A stretch of DNA of 64,000 nt, taken from contig NZ_LMBZ01000017.1 in assembly GCF_001439635.1 (NCBI RefSeq), positions 59,519 through 123,518 on the forward strand, in the 5' to 3' direction. Shown here piece after piece: positions 1 to 9,443 of the stretch. The notes beneath the pieces were generated by a model that saw only the letters and a program-made list of their open reading frames with translations, did not search any database and had not been told where the DNA came from. Made by a program: the position numbers and the translations under genes. Position 1 is the stretch's first letter, and each line of letters starts with the position of its first letter. This DNA comes from Solibacillus cecembensis. Lineage in GTDB: Bacteria; Bacillota; Bacilli; Bacillales_A; Planococcaceae.

Positions 1-325
1 CAGATACTTCCATGCCTCCTAAAATGGCCACATCTATATGACCACCACGGATCATGGCAAAACTTTCTGCACTATCAAAATAGGCTGCTCCTGCTCGCGC
101 TGTTACCGTTTCTTTTCCGGCATTAATAAGATCTGCATCGACTTCATCTTCTGTCGGGTAAGGTCCAATTCCTAGCATCCCATTTTCGGATTGCAGCATG
201 ACATCGTATTGTGCAGGAATTTCATTGGCTATTAACGTTGGCATCCCAATTCCTAAATTGACATACATACCGTCCTCAATTTCTTTTACAGCACGGCGTA
301 TAATTGTTAGACGAGTATCCATCAT
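1..325 (-). CDS. scoB: 3-oxoacid CoA-transferase subunit B (C-terminus outside window)
   Basis: Beta subunit of succinyl-CoA/acetoacetyl-CoA:3-ketoacid CoA transferase, which moves CoA between acyl acids in ketone-body and short-chain acid metabolism. The visible N-terminal part begins [19 protein letters not shown], followed by the family's NLGIGMPTL segment and a [12 protein letters not shown] stretch; the latter holds the conserved active-site glutamate region of beta subunits. The start codon overlaps the scoA stop (ATGA), so the two subunits are translationally coupled. Only about 108 codons are in the window. The gene order scoA-scoB is the usual one. Family assignment is strong; the exact acyl substrate cannot be told from sequence. 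Confidence 0.9.
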   Translation of the reverse strand, partial: MMDTRLTIIRRAVKEIEDGMYVNLGIGMPTLIANEIPAQYDVMLQSENGMLGIGPYPTEDEVDADLINAGKETVTARAGAAYFDSAESFAMIRGGHIDVAILGGMEVS

Positions 326-1020
326 GCTTCCTCCCTTACGATGCGACGTTCAATACGCTTTTCATATGATTGACTATGAACAATACGCTGTACATAAATA
401 CCTGGCAAATTAATTTCATCTGGCGCAAGCTCGCCTACCTCGACCAGTTCTTCCACTTCTACAATTGTCACTTTACCAGCTGTTGCTACAAGTGGATTGA
501 AGTTACGCGATGTTTTACGGAATACAAGATTTCCAGAGCGGTCTGCCTTCCATGCCTTTACAAGTGCAAAATCCCCTGTAATTGCACGCTCTAAAATATA
601 CGTTTTACCTTCAAATGCCTTCTCTTCTTTGCCTTCTGCAATCGCTGTTCCTACGCCAGTTGCCGTATAAAAGCCTGGAATACCCGCGCCACCCGCACGA
701 ATTCGTTCAGCAAGTGTTCCTTGCGGTGTTAACTCGACTTCCAGCTCACCATTTAAAAATTGCTGTTCAAATAATTTATTCTCCCCTACATAGGAAGCAA
801 CCATCTTTTTAATTTGTCTATTCGGAAGTAAAACCCCTAAACCAAAATCATCTACTCCACAGTTGTTACTCACTACTGTTAATTGATTAACCCCTTTTTC
901 ATGGACAGCAGCAATTAAGTTTTCAGGAATGCCACAAAGTCCGAACCCCCCTACTAATATCGTTGCGCCGTTTTCAATATCATGAATCGCTTCTTGAACA
1001 GATGCTACAACTTTCCCCAT
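322..1020 (-). CDS. scoA: 3-oxoacid CoA-transferase subunit A
   Basis: Alpha subunit of the CoA transferase, 232 aa, which is normal family length. It opens with [33 protein letters not shown], given here in part: the [10 protein letters not shown] glycine-rich CoA-binding segment (about residues 22-32) is diagnostic of subunit A. The [12 protein letters not shown] region near residue 114 is also typical. The start has a GGAGG site 9 nt upstream. It overlaps scoB by four bases, forming a two-gene unit on the minus strand. It probably acts in acetoacetate or butyrate utilisation in the cytoplasm. No regulator is adjacent inside the window. Confidence 0.92.
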   Translation of the reverse strand: MGKVVASVQEAIHDIENGATILVGGFGLCGIPENLIAAVHEKGVNQLTVVSNNCGVDDFGLGVLLPNRQIKKMVASYVGENKLFEQQFLNGELEVELTPQGTLAERIRAGGAGIPGFYTATGVGTAIAEGKEEKAFEGKTYILERAITGDFALVKAWKADRSGNLVFRKTSRNFNPLVATAGKVTIVEVEELVEVGELAPDEINLPGIYVQRIVHSQSYEKRIERRIVREEA

Positions 1021-1133
1021 CTTTTCGCGCCTCCCCTTTGACCCTTTTTTATACAGCTTCCTAGCTTTTTAACTAACCACTAAGTTCCACAAAAATATAA
1101 AATACCCTCTATTTTTAAGTTTGATTAACACAC

Positions 1134-1173
1134 AAAAAACGACATTTCGACTCTCAGTCAAAATGTCATTTTT
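1134..1173 (-). terminator. Rho-independent terminator after the 1181-1804 gene
   Basis: An inverted repeat (AACGACATTTCGAC pairing with GTCAAAATGTCATT, loop TCTCA) is bordered by A and T runs on both sides. It can end the minus-strand gene upstream of it and is roughly symmetrical. Confidence 0.8.
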
Positions 1174-1180
1174 GCTTTTT

Positions 1181-1804
1181 TTACGAAGCGCGTCCGTCTT
1201 TATGCGGTGCTTGATAAATCCCTAGTTCCCCTGTCTTCGGATCACGAATATAACGCTGATCATCCTGTAACGGAATTTCATCAGGTTCCACCTCATCCGC
1301 CATTCCAAATTCACCTGCAACCGCCATATCTGGCATGCGGATTACTCGTTGTGGATTGAAGGCTACTGGACGAATTTCTTTTAACCCCCAAATAATTAAG
1401 TTTGATGGATTTTTTTGATTCGTAATCCATTTTGTTAATGTATGCCCCGTCCACTCACTTTCGTAAAATGGATCCGTACCCGACACTAGTACCATTCCAC
1501 CTTTTTTAATCACTTCCATGTACTCTCTTTTTTCTGTAGGTGATAACAGCATCCGGTGAAGTGTTTTTTCAATTGCTGTTTCTTTTGTAAACAATGCTTT
1601 TAAGTGGTTGCGGATGCCGTGTGTTGTGACAATTTGAATTTGTGCATCCCGTGCTAATGCATGAAATTCATTTACTTCATTTGTCAAAATATAAATGGTG
1701 TTTTGCCTTGCTAAACCTGGTGTACGCAATTTCTGGAGTTTTTCGAGCATTTCACTTTTAGAATGTGCAACATCAATAGAGCGTTTCACTTCATTTTCAG
1801 ACAT
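1181..1804 (-). CDS. General stress protein, YflT-like N-terminal domain (tentative)
   Basis: Cytoplasmic protein of 207 aa with no signal peptide or membrane segment. The N-terminal half (about residues 35-110) runs from a QNTIYILTNEVNEFHALARDA segment to a GGMVLVSG strand. This resembles the heat-induced stress protein YflT / 17M fold seen in Bacillales. The C-terminal half is acidic and proline-rich, ending in a repeated YIRDPKTGELGIYQ-type tail, and has no family I recognise. A GGAGGG site precedes the ATG by 6 nt. It stands alone between terminators. The YflT assignment is from pattern memory only; a stress role is inferred. Confidence 0.5.
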   Translation of the reverse strand: MSENEVKRSIDVAHSKSEMLEKLQKLRTPGLARQNTIYILTNEVNEFHALARDAQIQIVTTHGIRNHLKALFTKETAIEKTLHRMLLSPTEKREYMEVIKKGGMVLVSGTDPFYESEWTGHTLTKWITNQKNPSNLIIWGLKEIRPVAFNPQRVIRMPDMAVAGEFGMADEVEPDEIPLQDDQRYIRDPKTGELGIYQAPHKDGRAS

Positions 1805-1994
1805 ATGAATCCCTCCAATGTTTTCGATACTTTCCTTTTCCCAAAATAGCGGGAATGAAACTTTTTAATAGTGATTATCCATGAGTTGAATTCCTTTTTC
1901 TTCATAATAAAAGAACAATTCATTATATGAAACGCGGGAATAAAAAAGACAATTCTCATAAAAATAACAGGCACTTATCTTTTTGCAGCCAATA

Positions 1995-2026
1995 GAAAAA
2001 AACCACAGTATTTTAAAATACTGTGG
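1995..2026 (-). terminator. Terminator of the chemoreceptor gene
   Basis: A perfect palindrome with CCACAGTATTTT arms is followed on the minus strand by a run of T. It lies 13 bp past the chemoreceptor stop codon. Confidence 0.85.
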
Positions 2027-2038
2027 GAGTCACTTCGT

Positions 2039-4012
2039 TTAAATTTTATAATCCTTCACAACACGGTTCAATTGCTCTGCTAAATCGGATAATTGCTCTG
2101 TTGCCGTAGCAACTTCGCCCATTGTTGCACTTGTTTGAATGACCGTCGCTGTCGTTTCTTCCACACTTGCTGCTGTTTCTTCTGTAAGTGCGGTAATTTC
2201 CTGCATAGCGTCATTAATTTCATGCCCTTCATGACTCATTTCTTGAAGGTTGTGAATCATCATCGTAATAAATTGCGCCATTTGTGATACGGAATTTTGG
2301 ATTTCATTAAACGTATTTGCCGTTATTTCAAGTTGCTCTGAACCTGTAACAACTTGACCATATCCGCGCTGTAATGATGCGCTCACTTCTTTTGAATCAT
2401 GCTGAATTGCTGACACAATCGATGTAATTTCCGTAACCGAATGACCAACTTGCTCCGCTAACTTCCGAACTTCATCCGCTACAACTGCAAAGCCTTTACC
2501 ATGTTCGCCCGCGCGTGCTGCTTCAATCGACGCATTCAGTGCCAATAAATTCGTTTGGTTGGCAACTTCTTCAATAATGGAAACAAAGGATGAAATTTGT
2601 ACTGCCTGCTGATCAAGCTGCACCATTTTCCCCATGGATTCCTTCATTACTTGATGAATTTCTTGCATTTGCTCATTTGAAGTATTCATCAACTTTGCAC
2701 CATCTTCTGATAAAGTAAGTACATTTTCTGACGTCGTATTTAACTGATTCCCTTGAGCTGTGGATTCTGCTAATTTGCGCGAAAACTCGACCATAATTCC
2801 CGATATTTCCGAAACCTCAACCGTTTGCTTATCCACACCTTTTGATAGGTATTCCATCGTTTCAGCAATCGCCTCAGAGCCTTGCGAAACTTCCTTGGCC
2901 GACTGTGAAAGTACCGTACTTTTTGTCGTTACAGTCGTAGAAGCTTGTGCTATTTCTGAAATTGTTTTGTGTAAATGTTCCTGCATCTTCTTCATATCCG
3001 TCATCAGTTTGCCAATTTCATCACGTCGATTATTATCCGCAATTCGACTCGTTAAATCACCACTACTTAATGTATGCATCATCTGCGTCGTTTTAATAAT
3101 CGGAACTGTTAATGTACGACTATAAAATAGTGCCACTGCAATCGCTGCAAAAATCGTAATGAGTAAAGCAATGCCATTCGTCATTTTCATTTGGCTTATC
3201 GCATTCTGAGTTGTTGTAATATCTTGTACTAATAACAGCGTACTCACAACCGCTGTACCTGTTGGATCTTGAATAGGCAAGTAACTTTCAATTTTTAGTT
3301 GTTTCAAATCTGTAAATCGTGTTTGTTCCCCTGCCATCGCTTGTGCAAAATAGTCATTTACTATTTGCTCTCCAATACGGTCAGTATGTGTAGATCGAAC
3401 AATTTCACCTGTTGCATTAATTAAATCAACTTCTGTGCTTGGGAATAGTGCTTGGAAGTCCGTTAGAAATTCATTACCAAGCCCTATTTGTAACGTCCCA
3501 ACTACTTTGCCTTCTTGTTTAATTGGCGCAAATGCCCGAACAGATAGCCCACTTGAACCATATTCAAATCCACTAATTGTCTGTCCCTTTAATGCTTGTT
3601 GAATAGCCATTACATCTGCTTTACTATCACCGTATTTTGAAACATTATGACCCCGCAAATAAACATTACCCTGTACATCACCAAACTCTAAAACCGTTAG
3701 CTGATGTTCTTTTTGCAAGCTCTCAAATAATGCTTTTCCTTCTGTTTCCAGAGTTCCTCGATTTGTTTCCGTTAATAATTGCTGCACACGTATATCCTGT
3801 GCATACAGTTCTGCTATGTATTTCAAATCATTTGTTACTTTATCAAGATGCTGCGCTACCGCATGTTCAATCTGCTCTTGTGTTTCATTTTGAACATTTT
3901 GATAGCTATTAGAAGAGATTATAAAATTATAAGTTCCTGTAACCATCACTGGAATAATTCCTACTAATAATAAAATTACAATGAGTCTTGTTTTTAAACT
4001 TTTGTATCGCAT
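2039..4012 (-). CDS. Methyl-accepting chemotaxis protein with extracellular Cache-type sensor
   Basis: Transmembrane chemoreceptor, 657 aa. A first membrane helix (about residues 9-29) precedes a 250-residue extracellular Cache-like sensor that includes [21 protein letters not shown] second membrane helix (about 278-298), a HAMP linker (SGDLTSRI near 315) and a long cytoplasmic coiled coil follow. The coil carries the invariant signalling tip [20 protein letters not shown]. It should control CheA and so flagellar rotation. The ligand is unknown; the Cache fold usually binds small organic acids or amino acids. The start has AGGGAG upstream. Single gene with its own terminator; no che genes nearby. 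Confidence 0.93.
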   Translation of the reverse strand: MRYKSLKTRLIVILLLVGIIPVMVTGTYNFIISSNSYQNVQNETQEQIEHAVAQHLDKVTNDLKYIAELYAQDIRVQQLLTETNRGTLETEGKALFESLQKEHQLTVLEFGDVQGNVYLRGHNVSKYGDSKADVMAIQQALKGQTISGFEYGSSGLSVRAFAPIKQEGKVVGTLQIGLGNEFLTDFQALFPSTEVDLINATGEIVRSTHTDRIGEQIVNDYFAQAMAGEQTRFTDLKQLKIESYLPIQDPTGTAVVSTLLLVQDITTTQNAISQMKMTNGIALLITIFAAIAVALFYSRTLTVPIIKTTQMMHTLSSGDLTSRIADNNRRDEIGKLMTDMKKMQEHLHKTISEIAQASTTVTTKSTVLSQSAKEVSQGSEAIAETMEYLSKGVDKQTVEVSEISGIMVEFSRKLAESTAQGNQLNTTSENVLTLSEDGAKLMNTSNEQMQEIHQVMKESMGKMVQLDQQAVQISSFVSIIEEVANQTNLLALNASIEAARAGEHGKGFAVVADEVRKLAEQVGHSVTEITSIVSAIQHDSKEVSASLQRGYGQVVTGSEQLEITANTFNEIQNSVSQMAQFITMMIHNLQEMSHEGHEINDAMQEITALTEETAASVEETTATVIQTSATMGEVATATEQLSDLAEQLNRVVKDYKI

Positions 4013-4132
4013 AGCTACTCCCTTATCTCTTTTACTTTATTGTTATCCATCTATGACTCGCACGTTGCCAGTCAGTTAACTATCGTCATATGGACACAAC
4101 TTATTTAGAATAACACATACTGAACAACGATG

Positions 4133-4181
4133 AAAAAAACGAATGCCCCTTGCAGTCAACTGACATGCAAAATGGCATCCG
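4133..4181 (-). terminator. Terminator after the nitroreductase gene
   Basis: GAATGCC pairs with GGCATCC and an inner TGCA with TGCA. A T run follows on the minus strand. It sits just beyond the stop of the nitroreductase gene. Confidence 0.75.
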
Positions 4182-4199
4182 CCTTTATCTTATTGGCTT

Positions 4200-4763
4200 T
4201 TACGCGCCAAAATCGCTAACGAATTCCGTTACCGCTTTTCGCTCTTTTGCTTTTGGTGCTTCATCATAATGACCAAATTGAAGCATCGCAATGACACGCT
4301 CATTCGGTTGCGCGTTTAATGCTTCACGGAATTTTGGATTATCTAAAAAGCCTGGTGTTTTCCAGCAAGTGCCGATGCCTTTTTCCAAAGCTAATAGCTG
4401 TGCATTTTGCAAGAAGCATGATGCCGCAGCATAATCTTCTAATCGTTCTTTTTGACGCATATCTTCTTTCACTAACATAAATGCATAAGCACCTGCTAGC
4501 GTAAATTTTTGCATCTGTGTAGCAAGTGCCTCTTCTGAAAGCTCCTGCCATTTTGGAACGGCTAAATCGCGTAATAATTCCAATACGTGTGGTAACTGAT
4601 CCCCAGCGCCCATTACGACACGCCACGGCTCACGACTTCCGTGATTCGGTGCCCATTTCGCGTCATCTAAAATTTCTAAAACCGTTTCTTTCTCAACAAG
4701 TGTACCGTTGAATTTTTTAATCGAGCGGCGTTGTAAAATTGCTTCTTTTACTGATAGTGTCAT
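4200..4763 (-). CDS. Nitroreductase family flavoprotein
   Basis: FMN-dependent oxidoreductase of 187 aa. The family's N-terminal FMN-phosphate motif RRSIKKF sits at residues 12-18. The WAPNHGSREPWR segment (near residue 40) and the GIGTCWKTPGFL segment (near 130) line the flavin site. It reduces nitroaromatics or quinone-like substrates with NAD(P)H; the physiological substrate is unknown. I chose the ATG at 4763 because GAAGGAGG lies 8 nt upstream; a longer reading frame from 4796 would place that site inside the gene. Monocistronic, with a terminator downstream. Confidence 0.88.
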   Translation of the reverse strand: MTLSVKEAILQRRSIKKFNGTLVEKETVLEILDDAKWAPNHGSREPWRVVMGAGDQLPHVLELLRDLAVPKWQELSEEALATQMQKFTLAGAYAFMLVKEDMRQKERLEDYAAASCFLQNAQLLALEKGIGTCWKTPGFLDNPKFREALNAQPNERVIAMLQFGHYDEAPKAKERKAVTEFVSDFGA

Positions 4764-4829
4764 TTCAAATCCTCCTTCGTTCATTAGTTCCACCATAACA
4801 TAATTAGGTTTCTTTTAATATATCAATCA

Positions 4830-5333
4830 CTAGTTGAAAACATCGGCAATTTTATAAAAATAATAGCGCATTTGTGGTGTGTAAGCTGTCGATGTTTCAT
4901 ACGTGTAAAGTCGATTTGCACTGTTTGAAGAATGGGCATTTACATAGGGAACACCATCGACTATACTCGTCACAATTGTACTATGATCAATGCGACCATT
5001 CCCTTGAAAATCGTAAAAAATGACATCACCCAGGTTTAAATCAGACGCCGCATTCGTTTGCTTGGCAGTCAATCCTTGCTTGGACGTTTCCAAGTACCAG
5101 CGAAGCGAATGCGAAACAGACCAACTAAAACTCCAACGCTCATTTAAACCAAGCATCCACCAGCCCACTTCACGATTTGGCGGTGCCCCCCTCATCGGCG
5201 CGTTCCCTGCAAATAAACATTGCGAAATATAGTTCGTACAATCATCCTGAAAAACAGGAAATTGCGGATTATTATCATTCCACCAACGCTGCGCATAAGC
5301 AACTGCCGCTAATCGATTATAATAAATAGCGAT
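4830..5333 (-). CDS. Amidase-domain (cell wall type) protein with apparent ATC start
   Basis: Putative amidase of the Amidase_6 family. The conserved order is AYAQRWWNDNNPQFP, then DDCTNYISQCLF with the catalytic cysteine, then SWSVSHSLRWYL, then DHSTIV with the catalytic histidine, then NAHSSNSA. The family domain begins at IYYNRLAAVAYA, so the whole domain is present. Upstream, however, the frame meets TAA after only five codons, and no ATG, GTG or TTG occurs before residue 47. An AAGGAG site lies 8 nt before an in-frame ATC at 5333-5331, the most likely initiation point (167 aa). A start at the first ATG (5195) would remove the catalytic cysteine. Either a near-cognate start is used or the start codon has mutated. 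Confidence 0.7.
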   Translation of the reverse strand: MAIYYNRLAAVAYAQRWWNDNNPQFPVFQDDCTNYISQCLFAGNAPMRGAPPNREVGWWMLGLNERWSFSWSVSHSLRWYLETSKQGLTAKQTNAASDLNLGDVIFYDFQGNGRIDHSTIVTSIVDGVPYVNAHSSNSANRLYTYETSTAYTPQMRYYFYKIADVFN

Positions 5334-5519
5334 ATTATTTTCTCCTTTTTATTTTCTTTTATGTCATCATATGTCGAATATTTTTGGATTATGTACTTAT
5401 GCTGGTCACGACATGTTCGACATAAGAATTCCACATTATTTCGGTATTTCGTCATAAGTTACAGAGTGAATTTACACTATTTTCTAAAATGTCTGCTACA
5501 ATATTTTTAACTATGTATT

Positions 5520-5590
5520 AACTTGCTTTAGCGGATGTCATAGATTTTTAAGTGGCTCTTTTTGAGGATGCCTGGGGGAATTGGGAATCC
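5520..5590 (+). repeat. Decayed copy of the structured repeat family
   Basis: Positions 5531-5555 match the core of the repeat found at 24,573, 36,919, 51,270 and 51,545. GCGGATGTCA and AGATTTTTAAG are intact apart from one change between them. The later hairpin and the 3' palindrome are degraded. It lies in the leader of the DUF2804 gene, in the same orientation. Confidence 0.7.
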
Positions 5591-5626
5591 ATTATGCTAA
5601 GGCTTAGTCGATTGATTTTGGGGGGA

Positions 5627-6655
5627 ATGATGATGAAGCAACATGCAGAAAAGGAAATTTTGCAACCAACGACACTTTGTGATAAAAAAGGGAATTTAAA
5701 TCCCGCAGCAATCGGATTTGCACGTAAGCCGATTATCGATTGTAATCTATCTGGTCATTTTATGCGGAAGAAGAAATGGAATTATTGGTGCGTATATGGT
5801 GAAGATATTTTATTTTCTGCAACGATTAGCCATTTGGATTACGCTGCGGTTTGCTTCGTCTATTTCCTTGAATATGAAACACAACGTTATTTCGAAAAAA
5901 CGATAACGATTCCACTTGGCACAAAAATAAAAATGCCCACACAAGTACTTGAAACCGTAAATTTTGCTAACAATGAAATGTCGATTCAACTTACATATTT
6001 CAATGGCGATACGCACTTAACCGTTACTTCAGCGAATTTTGACGGCGAACAGTTACATGCGGAATTAACGATTCAACACCCGAAAAATGATGAATCATTA
6101 AATGTAGTCATCCCATGGAATCGCCAAACTTTCCAATTTACCGCAAAGCATCACACTTTACCGACTTCAGGCATTGTCAAAATTGGGGACAAACGTTTTA
6201 CATTCACCCCAGAAGAAAGCTTTGCTGTATTAGATTACGGGCGCGGTGTTTGGCCACGACAGGCGACTTGGAATTGGGGCATGGCTTCACAGCGCATTCG
6301 TGAACGACGAATTGGTTTAAATTTCGGCGGTCAATGGACGGATGGCACCGGAATGACTGAGAATGCTGTGTTCGTTGATGGGATTATGACGAAAATACAT
6401 GAAGATGTCATTTTTGACTATGATCGAACAAACTTTATGAAACCTTGGCATGTAACATCAAAATTTAGCGATACTGTTCAACTTACTTTTACCCCCTTCT
6501 TTGAACGTGTAGCCCTAACAAATGCCAAACTCGTCCGCTCTGAAGTTCACCAAATGATGGGCTATTATGATGGGCGAGTTACACTATCAAATGGCGAAAT
6601 ACTGCATATTCAGCAAATGCTCGGTTGTATCGAAGAACATGCTGCGAAGTGGTAA
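5627..6655 (+). CDS. DUF2804 family protein
   Basis: Uncharacterised soluble protein of 342 aa. It has the DUF2804 hallmarks: LCDKKGNLNPAAIGFARKP near residue 16, the KKWNYWCV tryptophan-rich turn, FAVLDYGRGVWPRQ, NWGMAS, and a terminal KLVRSEVHQMMGYYDG region. The fold is probably an all-beta double lipocalin-like barrel, as suggested for related AttH proteins; that is inference. Three consecutive ATGs at 5627-5635 follow a GGGGGG stretch; an earlier in-frame GTG at 5552 lies in the decayed repeat and lacks a ribosome site. It is alone, facing away from the amidase gene, and a strong hairpin follows. Function unknown. Confidence 0.8.
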   Translation: MMMKQHAEKEILQPTTLCDKKGNLNPAAIGFARKPIIDCNLSGHFMRKKKWNYWCVYGEDILFSATISHLDYAAVCFVYFLEYETQRYFEKTITIPLGTKIKMPTQVLETVNFANNEMSIQLTYFNGDTHLTVTSANFDGEQLHAELTIQHPKNDESLNVVIPWNRQTFQFTAKHHTLPTSGIVKIGDKRFTFTPEESFAVLDYGRGVWPRQATWNWGMASQRIRERRIGLNFGGQWTDGTGMTENAVFVDGIMTKIHEDVIFDYDRTNFMKPWHVTSKFSDTVQLTFTPFFERVALTNAKLVRSEVHQMMGYYDGRVTLSNGEILHIQQMLGCIEEHAAKW

Positions 6656-6670
6656 TAAATATGTTTCAAA

Positions 6671-6714
6671 AACAGCGGTTACAACTCGTTATTTGACGAA
6701 TTGTAACCGCTGTT
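6671..6714. terminator. Strong inverted repeat between DUF2804 gene and helD
   Basis: Fourteen-base arms (AACAGCGGTTACAA) pair perfectly around a mostly paired centre. There is little T run on the plus strand but a TTTTTG run on the minus strand. It probably ends or protects the DUF2804 transcript. Confidence 0.6.
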
Positions 6715-6805
6715 AATTCCACTGCTTATAGTTAACCATAACTTCAGATAACTTTATTTACCAAAAGACCAAAATTAACATTTTTTCATGATAGGAGGAA
6801 TGACC

Positions 6806-9025
6806 ATGGAACATCCTGATTTAAAACAAGAACAACAACGCCTTGCTGATACAGTGCACTATATGGACCATATTTTGCAAAGTTCGAAACAAAATCTTCA
6901 AGCCGCGCAGGACAATATCCGCTCTGCAATGGCCAATTTAGAATACATTGATTCCAGTGATAGTTTCTTAAACATTTTGACGAACACGCGCTTTTTTGAA
7001 ATGGCTCGCAATCAAAAAGAAGGACTGGAAGCTGTTCGCCAAAAGCCTTATTTTGCCCGTATTCATTTCCAACGTGACGGTGAAGATGAGGAATTTCTTT
7101 ATATCGGAAAAACATCTTTATTCCATAGCGACACACATGAACCGATCATTGTCGATTGGCGCTCCCCTGTTGCAAACGTCTATTATGATGGACGGCTCGG
7201 TGATTTAACATACGATGTGCACGATGAAGAACTTAGTGGACATTTATTTTCGAAGCGCCAATATAAAATTGAGCATAGCCAGCTACTCAATTTCCGTGAT
7301 GTGGATTTAACAACGAATGACGAGCTGTTGCAAGAAGCGCTCGAAGGAAAAGCGGATGTGCGCCTAACAGAAATCGTTTCAACGATTCAAAAAGAACAAA
7401 ATGAAATTATACGTGCCCATTTACGTCAACCCATTCTCGTACAAGGGGCTGCCGGTTCCGGAAAAACGACGATTGCACTTCACCGAATTTCGTATTTTTT
7501 ATATACGATGGGCGAGCATTTTAAACCTGAACAACTGATGATTTTGGCGCCAAACCAGCTATTCATCGACTATATTGGCGATGTTTTACCAGAGCTTGGT
7601 GTCGATAAAATTTGCCAAACAACCTATGCCGAATATGTACAAAATGCAACGGGCATTAAATTAAAGCTACAAGACCCAAATGAGCAGCTCGAAAAAATTA
7701 TTGCTAGCCAATCTGAAAGTCTGGACACTTTTATTATTTCAAAAGAAAAAGGAAGCAAGCTTTACCAACATATAATGGACCGTTTTTTGCAACGCTATGA
7801 ACAGCAACTTGCCGATTTATTCGACGATGTATTTATCGAAAAATATCGAATTATGCAAGGCAGCTATATAAAGAAGTTGTTTTTAATCGAGTTTCAATAT
7901 ATGCCGATTGAAAAACGCCTTGAACGTATTAAAAAGGTCATTCAAACCGAAGTGAAACGAAAATCAACAGCGGTTTTCACGACATTAAACGGACGTTATG
8001 AAGAGGCGATTGGACGTGCACTCAACGGTATTCGTGATGATGAAAATCGTCGTCGCATCGTTACGAAATTTATCGACGAGCGTGATGAACGCATTCCAAA
8101 AATCAAACAGGAAGCAAAAACGACGGCTACCCTATATATGAAAAAGTTTACAAAAGCGAAAATTAAACCGATGTACCGTGACATCATTACGAATCGAACA
8201 TTATTAAATGAATTGGCGCCTGAATGGTCGTTGGAAGAGGTCGAGCAATTTGTACAAGCTCATCAGAAGGAACAATGGGTCGTGGAAGATTTAGCGGCAC
8301 TTCTTTATTTACATGCCAAAATGAAAGGTATTGATGACAAGTGGAAAATGCGTGTTGTCTTTATCGACGAAGTACAGGATTATAGTTTGTTTCAGCTAGC
8401 TGCACTGAAAGTCGGGCTTGAAACCGATATGTTCACAATGGTTGGTGACCTCGCCCAAGGGATTCATAGCTACCGCGCATTAACTGAGTGGGCGCCAGTG
8501 CTTGAGTTATTCCCACGCGCGACGTACGCAACACTACAAAAAAGCTACCGAACAACGATTGAAATTATGGCTCTGGCCAATCAAATTTTGGCGCAAATGG
8601 ATGAGGACCTCCCACTTGTAGAGCCGGTTGTTCGTCACGGCAAGGAACCTGAATTCCTCTTGCAAGAAGAATTTGATATTCAGGTTATTCAAGACGTATA
8701 CGATCGCATTCGTGCAAATGGTCACCGTTCTATCGCACTTATTTGCAAGACGACAAAAGAAACTGAAGCCCTTGTCGAGCAATTACACAATGCACAAATC
8801 CCTGCACAATTACTTGATGAAAAGTCTGGTATTGATCAGGAAAAATTACTCGTGTTACCAAGTCATTTAGCGAAAGGCTTAGAGTTTGATGCGGTGATTG
8901 TTCTCGCCTTCGAGACACCTTATTTCGACCATGCCATCGACCGCAAGCTACTCTATGTAGCTTTAACACGTGCCATGCATGAGCTTTATTTAATAGGGTC
9001 TTCTAGGGAAACTTTTTTATTGTAA
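6806..9025 (+). CDS. helD: RNA polymerase recycling motor HelD
   Basis: UvrD/Rep-like superfamily 1 ATPase that removes stalled RNA polymerase from DNA, 739 aa (B. subtilis HelD is 774). An N-terminal coiled coil (residues 1-60) enters the polymerase secondary channel. Walker A is GAAGSGKTTIALHR (near residue 215). Later motifs include the Walker B-type FIDEVQDYSLFQ, GDLAQGIHSYR, and the terminal VALTRAMHELYL. The central insert (about 300-480) is the clamp-opening bumper region of Firmicute HelD. I chose ATG 6806 because AGGAGG sits 7 nt upstream; upstream ATGs at 6788 and 6800 overlap that site. Single gene with a terminator. Confidence 0.93.
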   Translation: MEHPDLKQEQQRLADTVHYMDHILQSSKQNLQAAQDNIRSAMANLEYIDSSDSFLNILTNTRFFEMARNQKEGLEAVRQKPYFARIHFQRDGEDEEFLYIGKTSLFHSDTHEPIIVDWRSPVANVYYDGRLGDLTYDVHDEELSGHLFSKRQYKIEHSQLLNFRDVDLTTNDELLQEALEGKADVRLTEIVSTIQKEQNEIIRAHLRQPILVQGAAGSGKTTIALHRISYFLYTMGEHFKPEQLMILAPNQLFIDYIGDVLPELGVDKICQTTYAEYVQNATGIKLKLQDPNEQLEKIIASQSESLDTFIISKEKGSKLYQHIMDRFLQRYEQQLADLFDDVFIEKYRIMQGSYIKKLFLIEFQYMPIEKRLERIKKVIQTEVKRKSTAVFTTLNGRYEEAIGRALNGIRDDENRRRIVTKFIDERDERIPKIKQEAKTTATLYMKKFTKAKIKPMYRDIITNRTLLNELAPEWSLEEVEQFVQAHQKEQWVVEDLAALLYLHAKMKGIDDKWKMRVVFIDEVQDYSLFQLAALKVGLETDMFTMVGDLAQGIHSYRALTEWAPVLELFPRATYATLQKSYRTTIEIMALANQILAQMDEDLPLVEPVVRHGKEPEFLLQEEFDIQVIQDVYDRIRANGHRSIALICKTTKETEALVEQLHNAQIPAQLLDEKSGIDQEKLLVLPSHLAKGLEFDAVIVLAFETPYFDHAIDRKLLYVALTRAMHELYLIGSSRETFLL

Positions 9026-9058
9026 GATAGGTATGACTAATATCAGTTTTCTATTAAT

Positions 9059-9100
9059 AAAAGGTTATTTTATCTATTAGATGAAATGCCTTTTTTATTT
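9059..9100 (+). terminator. helD terminator
   Basis: AAAAGG with ATTTTATCTA pairs with TAGATGAAAT and CCTTTT. A T-rich tail follows. Confidence 0.75.
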
Positions 9101-9443
9101 TTGCCTCCTAAGAATTTCCCGTGTTTCCGCTGTAACTAGCCGAATTGATGCAGTAATTGGCCAAACCACATTTTACTACCTAGATTTATCCAGTTATTAC
9201 CCAATTTCTCTACCCGCTAAAATATTCTAAGGCTCTTCATTCCAAACGAACGCATCAACTATAAAACTGTGCAAATTTATTTCAAGAACAAATTTCGATA
9301 TTGCCCTTCACTTTTAAAAGGTTACCCCAAATTTTAACTAACATTTTAAAATATTCTAAATTTTAATTGACTTTCCACCTTCACACCTTTATCATTCAAT
9401 TCATACTATGTTTATAGGAATTGTTAATAAGGAGGAATAATAA
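9101..9443. other. Intergenic stretch before the ABC importer operon
   Basis: No open frame with a ribosome site and no riboswitch pattern were recognised here. The only readable signal is the promoter at 9367-9395. The first 250 bases are AT-rich and featureless to me. Confidence 0.5.
9367..9395 (+). promoter_or_regulatory. Sigma-A type promoter of the VOC/ABC importer operon
   Basis: TTGACT at 9367-9372, a 17-bp spacer and TATCAT at 9390-9395 lie about 48 bp before the first start codon of the operon. Sulfur-source importers in Bacillus are often under CymR control, but I see no clear operator. Confidence 0.6.

Noticed and set aside
1786..1974. Open frame of 62 codons upstream of the YflT-like gene on the minus strand
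   Set aside because: No ribosome site, odd composition and overlap with the real start region; it looks like chance.
9101..9360. Riboswitch or decayed gene upstream of the ABC importer
   Set aside because: No conserved aptamer motif or stable long-range pairing could be found by eye.
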